Assembly (NCBI GenBank): GCA_964629325.1
Contig: CAZVSC010000016.1
Location: forward strand, 1 to 53,538
Reading direction: 5' to 3'
DNA length: 53,538 nucleotides
Origin: Eutrophocola sp964629325
GTDB taxonomy: Bacteria > Pseudomonadota > Gammaproteobacteria > Pseudomonadales > Pseudohongiellaceae
Shown one piece after another: positions 1 to 8,495 of the stretch. The stretch's first letter is position 1; every line of letters begins with the position of its first letter. A model generated the notes under the pieces. It saw only the letters and a list, made by a program, of their open reading frames with translations. It had not been told where the DNA came from and searched no databases. The position numbers were made by a program, and so were the translations under genes.

Positions 1-595
1 GTTCCCAGTTCCTGTCGATGCCCCGGGCTTCCACATCGGCACCACTGGCGATCAGAAGGTTCACCATGTCAGCGTGCTGGCGTGCCGCGGCCCAGTGCAG
101 TGCACTTTGGCCACCCCAGCCTTCGACCGCATTCACATCGGCGCCATGCTCCAGCAGCAGTTCCGCCGCAGCCAGGTTGCCGGTACGAGCTACCGCCATC
201 AGGGCGGTCTGGCCTTCCTGGTTGGCGGATTCAACGTCCGCACCCGCATCCAGCAGCAGGGCGATCATGTCGAGATCGCCTTTTGCCGCGGCTTCGCCTA
301 GCGGGGTTGAGCCGTAATCGTTGCGCACATCGGGATCGGCCTCGGCGCGCAGCAGCCGGCGTGCCAGTTCCAGGCTGCCGTAGTAAGCGGCCCAGTGCAG
401 CGCCGTAGTGCCGTCAGCCGTTGTACGGCCTACATCGGCGCCGGCATCCACCAGCGAAATGGCCCGGTCGAACTGCTTCTGCTCCGCCAACCCGACCAGG
501 GATTCCTCGGCAGCAAAACCCGAGGCGAAAGCGGCCAGCATCAGTAAGGTTGCGCATAATTGTATTGCTCGTTTGGCCATAATCGTTCTGTTCAT
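1..595 (-). CDS. Exported ankyrin-repeat protein (3' end cut by window edge)
   Basis: The reading frame enters the window at base 1 without a stop, so the C-terminus is missing; 198 residues are visible. It opens with a signal peptide (MNRTIMAKRAIQLC, then a hydrophobic run ending near GFAAEE). At least four ankyrin repeats follow, with recurring blocks such as DGTTALHWAAYYGS, YGSTPLGEAAAKGD and EGQTALMAVARTGN. Ankyrin repeats are protein-binding scaffolds, so this is probably a periplasmic adaptor. It lies about 40 bases downstream of the DUF1552 gene on the same strand and is probably the last gene of that operon. An alternative start 15 bases further in (MAKRA) is possible; neither start has a strong ribosome binding site. 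Confidence 0.85.
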   Translation of the reverse strand, partial: MNRTIMAKRAIQLCATLLMLAAFASGFAAEESLVGLAEQKQFDRAISLVDAGADVGRTTADGTTALHWAAYYGSLELARRLLRAEADPDVRNDYGSTPLGEAAAKGDLDMIALLLDAGADVESANQEGQTALMAVARTGNLAAAELLLEHGADVNAVEGWGGQSALHWAAARQHADMVNLLIASGADVEARGIDRNWE

Positions 596-636
596 GTCCT
601 GCTGCTAGCTATATGACTTGTTTGAATCTTCAGTGC

Positions 637-1917
637 TTACATTTCAGACAGCAGGCCTGAGCTGTCACCGAAGTGATCCAGTTCCACGCCTGCCCTGTCG
701 AGCAGCGTATACATCAGGTTTGCCAGCGGCGTGTCCTGCGGATACTTCAGGTGCTGGCCGCCCTTCAGGCGTCCGCCTGCCTTGCCGAGTACAACGGCAG
801 GCACCTTGTCATTGTTGTGCAGGTTCGAATTCGCCATACAGCTGCCGTACAGGATCATGGAATTGTCCAGCACGCTGCCGTCGACATCCGGCATGGCCGC
901 CAATTTACCGACAAAGCGGGCAAAGGAAGACGCATACCATGCCTGGACACGGCTCAACCGCTCCAGCTTGGACGGGTCATCCTGGTGATGGGACAGCGGA
1001 TGGAACGCATCCGCAATGCCGATATGGTTGTAGGTGCGCATGCTTACTTCGCGGTCGGACATGAAAGTGGCAACCCGGGTCAGGTCAGCCTGGTAGGCCA
1101 GCGCCATCAGGTCGTACATCAGGTCCATGTGCGCCGGGAAGGTGCCGGGTACCCCGACAGGCGCATCAGGAATATCGATGCCGGTCATGTCCTGCTCCGC
1201 CAGCTTCTGCATCTGCAGTTCGATTTCGCGCACAGAGTCCAGGTATTCGCCCATCAGGATCCGGTCGCCGGCACCGAGCTCACGGTTCAGCGAGGCAGCA
1301 TCTTCCATCACAAGATCGAGCAGTGAACTGGTTTCACCCGCGATGGCGCCACGCTCCTCGGCGGTTTCCCCCTGCCCGAACATGCGGAAATACAGATTGC
1401 GCGGATTGCTTTCCATGGGCAGCGGCTGGGTCGGCGTGCGAAAGGCGATGGTTGAAGAGTAACTGCCGCCGCTGGCGCTGTTGGTAGACAGCTCCAGGGA
1501 CGGGAACGGGGTTTCATTGCCCAGCACGCGCGCGGCGAACTGGTCGGCGCTGATACCGTCCTCCGGATTGCCGGTGCCGGCCGGAGCCACGCAACGCAGC
1601 CAGGTGCCGGCCGTAATGGCATGGGGATCCGGGCTTTCCGCCGGTTTATTGCGCAGATCGCTCACCACGGTCATGTGGCTCTTGTAATCCGCCAGTGACG
1701 CCAGGATCTGGCTCATCTCGAAGTCGGAGCCGGTTTGTTTGGGTGTCCAGCTCTGGTACACAGCACCGTGGGGAATGTAGACAAAACCCATGCGCAATTT
1801 GGCCGCCGGCTGGGCACTGGCTGCGGGAATCATGGCATCCAGCATGGGCAAGGCAATACTGGCGCCTGCCCCCTTGAGGACCTTGCGACGTGAAAGATGT
1901 TTCCTGGTAATGAACAT
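637..1917 (-). CDS. Tat-exported DUF1552 family protein
   Basis: The product is 426 residues if translation starts at the ATG at 1917, which has GGAGA at good spacing. A TTG at 1962, overlapping the upstream stop, would add 15 residues that do not resemble a signal. The N-terminus MFITRKHLSRRKVLKGAGAS is a twin-arginine signal, followed by a hydrophobic stretch and an AASA cleavage region. The rest matches the DUF1552 family, which I recognise by GFVYIPHGA near the start and by the C-terminal pattern of conserved Asn, His and Gly around SNLHNNDKVPAVVLGKAGG. The family's reaction is not known. It is almost always paired with a DUF1592 haem protein, as here, so the two probably act together in the periplasm. 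Confidence 0.88.
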   Translation of the reverse strand: MFITRKHLSRRKVLKGAGASIALPMLDAMIPAASAQPAAKLRMGFVYIPHGAVYQSWTPKQTGSDFEMSQILASLADYKSHMTVVSDLRNKPAESPDPHAITAGTWLRCVAPAGTGNPEDGISADQFAARVLGNETPFPSLELSTNSASGGSYSSTIAFRTPTQPLPMESNPRNLYFRMFGQGETAEERGAIAGETSSLLDLVMEDAASLNRELGAGDRILMGEYLDSVREIELQMQKLAEQDMTGIDIPDAPVGVPGTFPAHMDLMYDLMALAYQADLTRVATFMSDREVSMRTYNHIGIADAFHPLSHHQDDPSKLERLSRVQAWYASSFARFVGKLAAMPDVDGSVLDNSMILYGSCMANSNLHNNDKVPAVVLGKAGGRLKGGQHLKYPQDTPLANLMYTLLDRAGVELDHFGDSSGLLSEM

Positions 1918-1958
1918 AGGTTGTCTCCGCTTTAGCACGGGTTTATCCGGTGTATCGG

Positions 1959-4400
1959 TCAATTCTGCGCCAGTTCAGCGCCCGCTTCCATTACAGCCGG
2001 CGCCTGCTTGTACAGGAACTGGTCCGTGGCAACGATGCCCTGAACGATAGCATAAAAATGGTAATCATCCTGCTGCGACTGCGCCACGATCTGGCGCACC
2101 GCCGGCATGTCTTCAGCCTCGATGGGACGACCCAGGCCATACAGCATGAGTTTTTCCACAAGGTTCTGGACGAACATATTGGGTCTTTCCAGCAAGGCAC
2201 TGCGCAGGTCCTGTACGCCGCTGATGGCGCTGCCATCAGGCAGCACACCATAGGTGTCGATAGGTGTACCGATCATGCGGTCGATGGTCCGGTTGCGGCC
2301 TACGGCGTCGAATCCCTCAAGCGCGAATCCGAGCGGATCGATGATACCGTGGCATCCCTGGCAGCTCGGGTTTTCACGGTGGGCTTCCAGCCTGGCGCGT
2401 ACAGTCTTGGGCAATTCCCCCTCACGGTTTTCTGCCAGGGCTTCCACATTCGGCGGCGGTGTCGGCGGCGGGGTGCCGGTGATGTGTTCGAGCACGTAGG
2501 CGCCGCGCAGGACCGGCGAGGTGCGGTCGGGATAGGCGGAAACCATCAGCACGCCGCCCTTGCCCAGCAGTCCGTAGCGGCGCGGATCGCGCACAGGGAC
2601 CTTGCGGAAGGTATCACCCTTCACGGTCTGGTCGCCGTAGTGCAGCGCCAGGCGCTCGTTCATGTACGTGTACTCGGCGCTCAACATCTCGGTTACATCG
2701 CGATTGTTGAGGAAAATGTCCGCGACGAACATTTCGATTTCCTGTTTGAACAGGTCGCGTATCCCGTTGTCGATATCGCGGAAGATGACAGGGTCTGGGT
2801 CGATCTCGTCGAGACCGCCCATGTTGAGCCACTGGTAGGCGAAGTTGCTGGCCAGGGTGTCCGCGCGCGGGTCCTGCAGCATCCGCTCAACCTGGGCGGC
2901 CAGGACAGCTGGCTCTGACAGTGTGCCGGCTTTGGCCAGGGCCAGCAGTTCATCATCAGGAATACTGCTCCACAGGAAGAAGGACAGGCGTGTGGCCAGT
3001 TCGTAATCGGTAACCGCATAGATCTCGCCCGGCGCGGCATCCTCGGGAACCTGTTCGATCCGGTAGAGGAATTTCGGGCTGGCAATGATCGCGGTCAGGG
3101 CGCGGCGAATACCCATGTCGAAACCTTCCTGCTGGTTGGTGGTTGCAAACACGCGCATCAGCCTGTCGATATCGCCTTCGCTGACATCCCCCCGAAACGC
3201 CTTGTAGGCCACTTCGCCCAGTATCTGTGTGGCACAGGCGTTCACCTCGGAGAAGTTTTCCGGGTAACAGGTAAATATCCTGTTGCGTGCCGGGGTCGGG
3301 CTGATGCCCGCCGGGTTATAGGGTCCCTGGATCTCGAAAGTGTCGAGGCCTATCACGTTTTCACCCACCGCAGAGGGCGACTGGCGATGCAGGCGGCCTT
3401 CATATTCGGCAAAGGACCGGTGCAGGAAAGTCACGGCAATGGTGTGCGGGCCGGCTTCCGCAACAAACGGAATATTTCTCAGCTTGCTGTTGATGGCATC
3501 AACGGCAGGATCGCCTATCTGGTCGATCGCTTTGAGGTCTTCGCCGCCCCCGATTTCCATCTCAAAGAATTTTACGCCGTCATAGGTGGCGATCACGGTG
3601 TGATTGAACTCCTGGTTGAATACCCACAGGCGCGTGACCAGGTTGCCGATATTGAGTACGTATTCGCCGTCAGCCGGGAAATTGTGTTCTACCGCCAGCC
3701 CCCCACGGGTGCCAAGCGGCAGGCCTTCCAGATGGATATACTGGTTGGTGCCGCGGGCGGAGTACGTCGTACCTCCAGTGCGGGCGTTCGGGTTGCCGAT
3801 GGCCTGCTGGGCGACGACGCGCGCGGAGTTCAGCGATTGCTCAAGGAAGGCCGGTGACACACGCAGGGCTTGCGCGACATTGTCGAAACCTTCAACGGAA
3901 TCATCGTTGGGCAACAGGCTGACCGCATCCACCTCGATACCGAGCAGGTCGCGGATGGCGTTGGCGTACTCCTTGCGATTCAGGCGATGAATACCTACAT
4001 GCCCGACATGACGATGTTGAGCACCGGCGTGATCAAGATAATTTTCCATCCATGCCACGAAATCATCGGCATCAGCATTGGCCGGGCGCTCGGCGCCTGC
4101 AGGCGGCATCAGGCGGCCGCGCAGTTTCTGAACGACCTTCTCCCAGACCTCGACATTGTCGGCAACCTCCTCGGGGGTCATCAGGTCGAAAGCAATGCTG
4201 CCGGCCCAGTCCTCGAAGTTGTGGCAATCGCCGCAATTCCTGTTCAGGAAGCCGAAATATTTGTCCGACTCATCGAAGCGTTCGAAGGAATGCGCGGTCT
4301 CAACCGCCTCGTCCGAAGCGGCGGCAAAAACACCGGATGCCGGCATGGCCAGCAGCATTGCTGCCAGTGGCTTGATCATGTTTCTGAGATTCATAGTCAT
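1959..4400 (-). CDS. DUF1592/DUF1588/DUF1585 family dihaem cytochrome c-like protein
   Basis: This is an 813-residue exported protein with a signal peptide (about 1-28). A c-type haem motif CGDCH lies at residues 56-60 and a second, CQGCH, at 680-684. Between and after them I recognise the usual multi-domain order of this planctomycete-type family: DUF1587 (about 135-200, HRLNRKEYANAIRDLLG), DUF1595 (about 395-455), DUF1592 (about 465-595, ATRLSFFLWSSIPDDELL), DUF1588 (about 610-705, carrying the second haem site) and DUF1585 (about 715-790). The function is unknown; the haem sites suggest a redox role. It is the first gene of a run with the DUF1552 and ankyrin genes, with stops and starts close together. 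No strong Shine-Dalgarno sequence is seen; ATG codons at 4400 and 4394 are both possible starts. Confidence 0.9.
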   Translation of the reverse strand: MTMNLRNMIKPLAAMLLAMPASGVFAAASDEAVETAHSFERFDESDKYFGFLNRNCGDCHNFEDWAGSIAFDLMTPEEVADNVEVWEKVVQKLRGRLMPPAGAERPANADADDFVAWMENYLDHAGAQHRHVGHVGIHRLNRKEYANAIRDLLGIEVDAVSLLPNDDSVEGFDNVAQALRVSPAFLEQSLNSARVVAQQAIGNPNARTGGTTYSARGTNQYIHLEGLPLGTRGGLAVEHNFPADGEYVLNIGNLVTRLWVFNQEFNHTVIATYDGVKFFEMEIGGGEDLKAIDQIGDPAVDAINSKLRNIPFVAEAGPHTIAVTFLHRSFAEYEGRLHRQSPSAVGENVIGLDTFEIQGPYNPAGISPTPARNRIFTCYPENFSEVNACATQILGEVAYKAFRGDVSEGDIDRLMRVFATTNQQEGFDMGIRRALTAIIASPKFLYRIEQVPEDAAPGEIYAVTDYELATRLSFFLWSSIPDDELLALAKAGTLSEPAVLAAQVERMLQDPRADTLASNFAYQWLNMGGLDEIDPDPVIFRDIDNGIRDLFKQEIEMFVADIFLNNRDVTEMLSAEYTYMNERLALHYGDQTVKGDTFRKVPVRDPRRYGLLGKGGVLMVSAYPDRTSPVLRGAYVLEHITGTPPPTPPPNVEALAENREGELPKTVRARLEAHRENPSCQGCHGIIDPLGFALEGFDAVGRNRTIDRMIGTPIDTYGVLPDGSAISGVQDLRSALLERPNMFVQNLVEKLMLYGLGRPIEAEDMPAVRQIVAQSQQDDYHFYAIVQGIVATDQFLYKQAPAVMEAGAELAQN

Positions 4401-4456
4401 TGCTTGGTTCTATATCTTCAAAATATTCCTGACGTGCCCGTTGTCCGGATGCCCTG

Positions 4457-5371
4457 TCAGGGGAAACCACCGCCGATATGGCGGCCGTTGCGCAGGTGGC
4501 CGTAAAAACTGCGGAAACCCTGATCGAGGAAATCGGCGGGGTCGCCCCACTCCGGTTTCAGACCCTTGGCAGGATTCGCCTCGAGCACCTCGTCCGGGCC
4601 GCGACTCTGCCTGAGCAGCGCGATCATTTCGGTATTGAGCGCCTGGTACATCGCCGCCTGCTCATCGAAATCCACCTTGCCCATCAGAGGACCGCTTGCC
4701 GGGACAATGACCGTGTCTGCATCGAGCATGCTGCCCAGGCTGTCAAGAGCGTCCATGAGTCCGCCGATGAAGCCGTTGGTGGCGACATCGACAACGGACC
4801 AGCTGTCGGCATGAACCGCCGCGCCGGTATACAGCACATCGGCGCCGATGACACGTGCGTAGACGTCACCGTCTGTATGCGACTGGGGCAGGTAACCGAT
4901 CTCGATACGATCTCCCCGGAAAGGCACCTCCAGCGTGCCCCAGTAAAAAGTCCGGTTGGGCAGCTGGTTGTCTGGCAACGGTGTATGCAGGATGGTTTCA
5001 CCGCGCTCGCGAATGGTGGTGCCCAGCCACTGCCGGGTGTTTTCGTGGGCGATGATCTCGATGCCCTGTGGACCAAGCATGGCGTTCAGCCCGGTGACCT
5101 CCGGATGCCAGTGGCTTAGAACCAGGGTTTTGATATTGTCGACGCCGGTTTCCTCGCGCACAAAGCCAAGATACTCGCGGGCATACTGTTCAGGAACCCC
5201 GTCCACCAGGATCAGGCCGTCTGTGTCGGCCGCCACCAGCGTGTTGCCGGCTGGCCCGGTCACCACGAACAGGTGCTCGCCGATTGCCGATATCGCAAAA
5301 TTTTCGGCGCCATGTGCCGATGCCGCTGTCGACATCAGGCAAAGCAGGAAAAGCTGTTTAAGTGCCTTCAT
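4457..5371 (-). CDS. Exported metallo-beta-lactamase-fold protein with degenerate metal site
   Basis: The ATG at 5371, preceded by AGAGAG, gives a 304-residue protein with a clean signal peptide (MKALKQLFLLCLMSTAASA); the frame stays open further upstream but that part looks like noncoding sequence. The fold is recognisable: GNTLVAADTDGLILVDG, then a TLVLSHWHP strand, and SHTDGDVYA further on. The canonical HxHxDH metal motif is HWHPEV here (residues 87-92), so Asp is replaced by Glu and the last His by Val. The TGD strand that normally supplies the bridging Asp reads TGAA (182-185). The second His (165) remains. The protein may bind one metal, bind metal differently, or be catalytically dead. 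It precedes the DUF1592 gene by 56 bases on the same strand. Confidence 0.85.
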   Translation of the reverse strand: MKALKQLFLLCLMSTAASAHGAENFAISAIGEHLFVVTGPAGNTLVAADTDGLILVDGVPEQYAREYLGFVREETGVDNIKTLVLSHWHPEVTGLNAMLGPQGIEIIAHENTRQWLGTTIRERGETILHTPLPDNQLPNRTFYWGTLEVPFRGDRIEIGYLPQSHTDGDVYARVIGADVLYTGAAVHADSWSVVDVATNGFIGGLMDALDSLGSMLDADTVIVPASGPLMGKVDFDEQAAMYQALNTEMIALLRQSRGPDEVLEANPAKGLKPEWGDPADFLDQGFRSFYGHLRNGRHIGGGFP

Positions 5372-5778
5372 GTACTCTCTCTGAATTGTAGCGATGATGG
5401 TCTTGCTATGGCATTGCCGCATTCGTTTTCCCTGACTCCAGATACGCATTTTCCGTACTATTGGACCGCCGCGCCCGGGAATTATTCTCGTCGTGTCGAG
5501 GTTCGTACCAGGCTGCAAAGGTGCAACGCATGTCGGCGGTAACCCGCTCATTTCCTGACCGTTTTTCCCCTTCAGCAGACTGCCATTCTGGCAGATTAGC
5601 GATATGGAAATATGCAGGAATTCTGGATTTTCCGCTGACGCATGGCGCACGCAACACAGTTGGTTAATGGTACTTTGTTGCTACCTGATAATCCATAGAT
5701 AGTGCAGTAAATTCAATCAGTTATTACCGCTCCACATGTCTGTTGTGTTGCCGGAAGCTCCTGTATTAGAGTGAGCTC
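5372..5778. other. Divergent intergenic region
   Basis: About 400 bases lie between the minus-strand beta-lactamase-fold gene and the plus-strand outer-membrane protein gene. No convincing coding frame is present. It must hold the two outward promoters. A GATAAT near 5688 could be a -10 element for the plus-strand gene, but no matching -35 was found. A ribosome binding site (GAGTGAG) lies just before 5779. Confidence 0.5.
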
Positions 5779-6768
5779 ATGAAGTATTCAATTTGCCGTC
5801 CCGGTATGGCTGGACGCACCAGTCTGCTCAAGGCCCTGCTCCTGTGCGTTGCACCGGTGTTTGCCGCCAACGAACCTGAAGCCATCAACCCGGAAGATGC
5901 GCCCCCGGTTTTCGGGCTCGGCTGGCTCGATTCCACGCAGGAAATCGCCTCGAATTCGGCCAACGGCCTGGCCAACCGGCTCGACCGTTTCTTCGGCGTG
6001 CAACGCAGCGACATCGAGGCCGCCTATTCATCCCTGCGACTGACCACCATCAATTCATGGAACAACATCGACAACGTCGACAGCGGTGTGCGTCTGCGTG
6101 GCAAGGTTTACCTGCCCCGCATCGATGAACGAATCAGCCTGATTTTCTCCGAGGAGGACGGTGACGGCACCACTTATTACACCCAGAATGCCGCGTCGAT
6201 CTCGCAACAGAACACAACGCGCATGAACCTCGAACTGAATCTCCGGGAAGAAAACAATCACCGGCTTTACTTCCGCGTCGGCATGCGCTCCAACCTGAAG
6301 GGGCGCGTCAGTATGCGCTACCGTTATGAGCCGGACCCGGGGAAACCGACAGTGAATCGTTTCACCCAGTCCGTGTATTTCAAGGACGGCGTCGGCTTCG
6401 GTTCATTCTCCCGCCACCAGCTAGACCACGTGATGGCCAATGAAAGCCTGCTGCGCTGGACCAACGACGTCCGTTTCGAGGAAAGCTTCACCGGCGCGGA
6501 ATACATCTCGTCGCTGGAATATCTGATGCTGCGCTCCAACCAGACGGCGATATCCTGGTACGGCCGCGTCAACGGCGTCAGCAGCCCCGGCTACGTTGCC
6601 AGCTATGACCTCGGTGTGCGCCTGCGCAAGAACATCCACCGCGAATGGCTGTATGTTGAACTGGAGCCTGGCTATACCTGGCGCAAGGATTCTCCGATTC
6701 TTGATCGCGAAGGCACGCCCTATGTTTTCCTGCGCTTCGAAATGGCCATCGGCACTTTCAGCAACTGA
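5779..6768 (+). CDS. Hypothetical exported protein, probably outer-membrane beta-barrel
   Basis: This 329-residue protein starts at an ATG with GAGTGAG upstream. A signal peptide (about residues 1-30, ending VFAAN) is followed by a coil-prone region (about 55-80). The remainder is a long series of alternating polar and hydrophobic strands rich in Arg, Tyr and Phe (for example GVRLRGKVYLPRI, HRLYFRVGMRSN, WLYVELEPGYTWRK). It ends in a strand with aromatic residues (FLRFEMAIGTFSN). This pattern fits an outer-membrane beta-barrel of roughly a dozen strands. I do not recognise a named family. The antiporter gene begins 22 bases after the stop, so the two are probably co-transcribed. Confidence 0.75.
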   Translation: MKYSICRPGMAGRTSLLKALLLCVAPVFAANEPEAINPEDAPPVFGLGWLDSTQEIASNSANGLANRLDRFFGVQRSDIEAAYSSLRLTTINSWNNIDNVDSGVRLRGKVYLPRIDERISLIFSEEDGDGTTYYTQNAASISQQNTTRMNLELNLREENNHRLYFRVGMRSNLKGRVSMRYRYEPDPGKPTVNRFTQSVYFKDGVGFGSFSRHQLDHVMANESLLRWTNDVRFEESFTGAEYISSLEYLMLRSNQTAISWYGRVNGVSSPGYVASYDLGVRLRKNIHREWLYVELEPGYTWRKDSPILDREGTPYVFLRFEMAIGTFSN

Positions 6769-6790
6769 ATACTGTCACTCCTGACAACAG

Positions 6791-7954
6791 ATGAATGGCA
6801 CGCATGAATTCCTGATCACCTTGGGCAGCCTGCTGCTTGTCGGCCTGGCCACGGACATGCTCGGCAAGCGCACCGCACTGCCCCGGGTCTCGCTGCTGAT
6901 CCTGCTTGGCACCATTATCGGACCCGCCGTGCTCGATCTCATTCCCGCCTTTTTCCTCGCCCAGTTCGAAATCATCGCGCAGATGGCGCTGGTGATGGTT
7001 GGCTTCCTGATGGGCAGCAAATTCACCCGAGAAGCGATTGCGGAAAACGGTCGAGCCATCCTGTCGGTGTCCATCATAGGCGCCATGGTGACAGGACTTG
7101 TGGTCCTCATCGGCCTGCTCATCATGGGCCAGCCCATGGCACTGGCCATCCTGCTTGCCTGCATCGCTACCGCAACTGACGGCATCGCTACCGTCGATGT
7201 CATCCTGGAAGCGGAAAAGAACACGCCCTTTTCCCGCCTGTTGATGGACGTTGTGGCGCTGGATGACGGGTGGGGGCTGATCCTGTTCAGTATCGGGCTG
7301 GCCACCGTCATGGCGATGACCACCACTACGGCAGAGGATGCTCCGCTGCTGCTGTTTACCCTGCGCGAACTGGGTGGTGCCGTGGTGCTTGGCATCCTGG
7401 TCGGATTACCCGCGGCCTACCTGACCGGTCGCATCAAGCCCGGCCAGCCTATGCGCTCGGAAGCCCTTGGCCTGGTTTTTCTCTGCGGCGGACTGGCTCT
7501 CATGCTGGAGGTCAGCTTCCTGATCGCCACCATGGTCATGGGCATGATGATCGCCAACTTTGCCCGTCACCACGAATACCCCTTCTACGAGATCGAGGGC
7601 ATGGAGTGGCCGGTCCTGTCGGTATTCTTCGTACTGGCCGGGGCCTCGCTGGATCCGGCTTCCCTGGCAAGTGTCGGCTGGCTCGGTGCCGGCTATATCG
7701 TCCTGCGCCTGGTCGGCAAGGTGGCCGGCGGGCTGCTTGGTGGGGCGATCGGGGGTTGTGATACGGCCACGAGCCGCTGGCTGGGGCTGGCAATGATGCC
7801 CCATGCCGGGGCCGCCATGGGCATGGCGCTGGTGGCCAGCAGCTATTTTCCGCAATACCGGGATACAGTGCTGACCATTATCATCTGCGCCACCATCGTT
7901 TTTGAAATCATCGGTCCGCTGCTGGCCAGGATTGCCCTGTTCAGGAACGGCTGA
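6791..7954 (+). CDS. Cation:proton antiporter (CPA2 type)
   Basis: This is a 387-residue inner-membrane protein with about 11-12 hydrophobic segments. The start MNGTHEFLITLGSLLLVGLATD and the following LPRVSLLILLGTIIGP fit the first two helices of Na+/H+ exchanger domain proteins. A charged VVALDDGWGLIL motif (about residues 155-167) carries the paired Asp residues expected in the transport core. There is no C-terminal TrkA-N or USP domain, so this is a short, transporter-only form. It probably exchanges Na+ or K+ for H+. It follows the predicted outer-membrane protein gene closely. Confidence 0.85.
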   Translation: MNGTHEFLITLGSLLLVGLATDMLGKRTALPRVSLLILLGTIIGPAVLDLIPAFFLAQFEIIAQMALVMVGFLMGSKFTREAIAENGRAILSVSIIGAMVTGLVVLIGLLIMGQPMALAILLACIATATDGIATVDVILEAEKNTPFSRLLMDVVALDDGWGLILFSIGLATVMAMTTTTAEDAPLLLFTLRELGGAVVLGILVGLPAAYLTGRIKPGQPMRSEALGLVFLCGGLALMLEVSFLIATMVMGMMIANFARHHEYPFYEIEGMEWPVLSVFFVLAGASLDPASLASVGWLGAGYIVLRLVGKVAGGLLGGAIGGCDTATSRWLGLAMMPHAGAAMGMALVASSYFPQYRDTVLTIIICATIVFEIIGPLLARIALFRNG

Positions 7955-8041
7955 CCCCGAGAAATGGGTTTACTCGTTACCAGCTTTATACTTTAATTAG
8001 CGCTGTTTGATTGTCCGCTGTCACATCGTGAGGAGATATAG

Positions 8042-8437
8042 ATGGATTGCCCAAAATGTAATGGTTCTATGCAGGAACATTCCACCACCACCCTGCAGGG
8101 TCTAGTAACCATAGACAAGTGCACCGATTGCGGCGGCATCTGGTTCGACAAAGGCGAGGCCGAAATCCTCAAGGGTGACTGGATGTCCGACTTCCTGGAC
8201 AGCGGCGATCCCATGGTCGGCAAGCAACAGAACCTCAATACCGAGGTCAACTGTCCCCGTTGCGGCAAGCAAATGGAGCCGGTCAGCGACCCCGATCAAC
8301 AGCACATCCAGTACGAAGTGTGCGAAGAGCACGGTATGTTCATGGATGCCGGCGAATTCGCCGACTTCAAGAATGAGACCCTGGTGGAAACCCTGGCCAA
8401 GTTCGTCAACAAGGCCAAGAGCAAACTGAATCTGTAA
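8042..8437 (+). CDS. TFIIB-type zinc-ribbon domain protein
   Basis: A small, soluble 131-residue protein with a strong ribosome binding site (GAGGAGAT). The N-terminal domain has CPKC (residues 3-6) and CTDCGGIWFDKGE (about 28-40), the signature of the zf-TFIIB family. A second half-related unit follows with CPRCGK and CEEHGMFMDAGE, so the protein seems to hold two such domains, the second with His in place of one Cys. The function of these domains in bacteria is not known. It is separated by about 90 bases from the antiporter gene and may have its own promoter. Confidence 0.85.
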   Translation: MDCPKCNGSMQEHSTTTLQGLVTIDKCTDCGGIWFDKGEAEILKGDWMSDFLDSGDPMVGKQQNLNTEVNCPRCGKQMEPVSDPDQQHIQYEVCEEHGMFMDAGEFADFKNETLVETLAKFVNKAKSKLNL

Positions 8438-8446
8438 TTTCCCCTA

Positions 8447-8470
8447 ACTGCAGTTTTTACTGCAGTTTTT
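8447..8470. repeat. Two tandem 12-bp repeats between convergent genes
   Basis: The unit ACTGCAGTTTTT occurs twice directly in tandem, followed by the related ACGGTTTTT. Each unit holds the 8-bp palindrome ACTGCAGT before a T-run. It sits between convergent stops (8437 plus, 8496 minus), so it may terminate the plus-strand transcript, though the stems are short. Confidence 0.5.
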
Positions 8471-8495
8471 ACGGTTTTTCACCTGCCAGTAATTG

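Noticed and set aside
5406..5657. A short frame upstream of the beta-lactamase-fold gene
   Set aside because: No ribosome binding site, no known motif, and codon use unlike the neighbours. The region is better read as promoter DNA.
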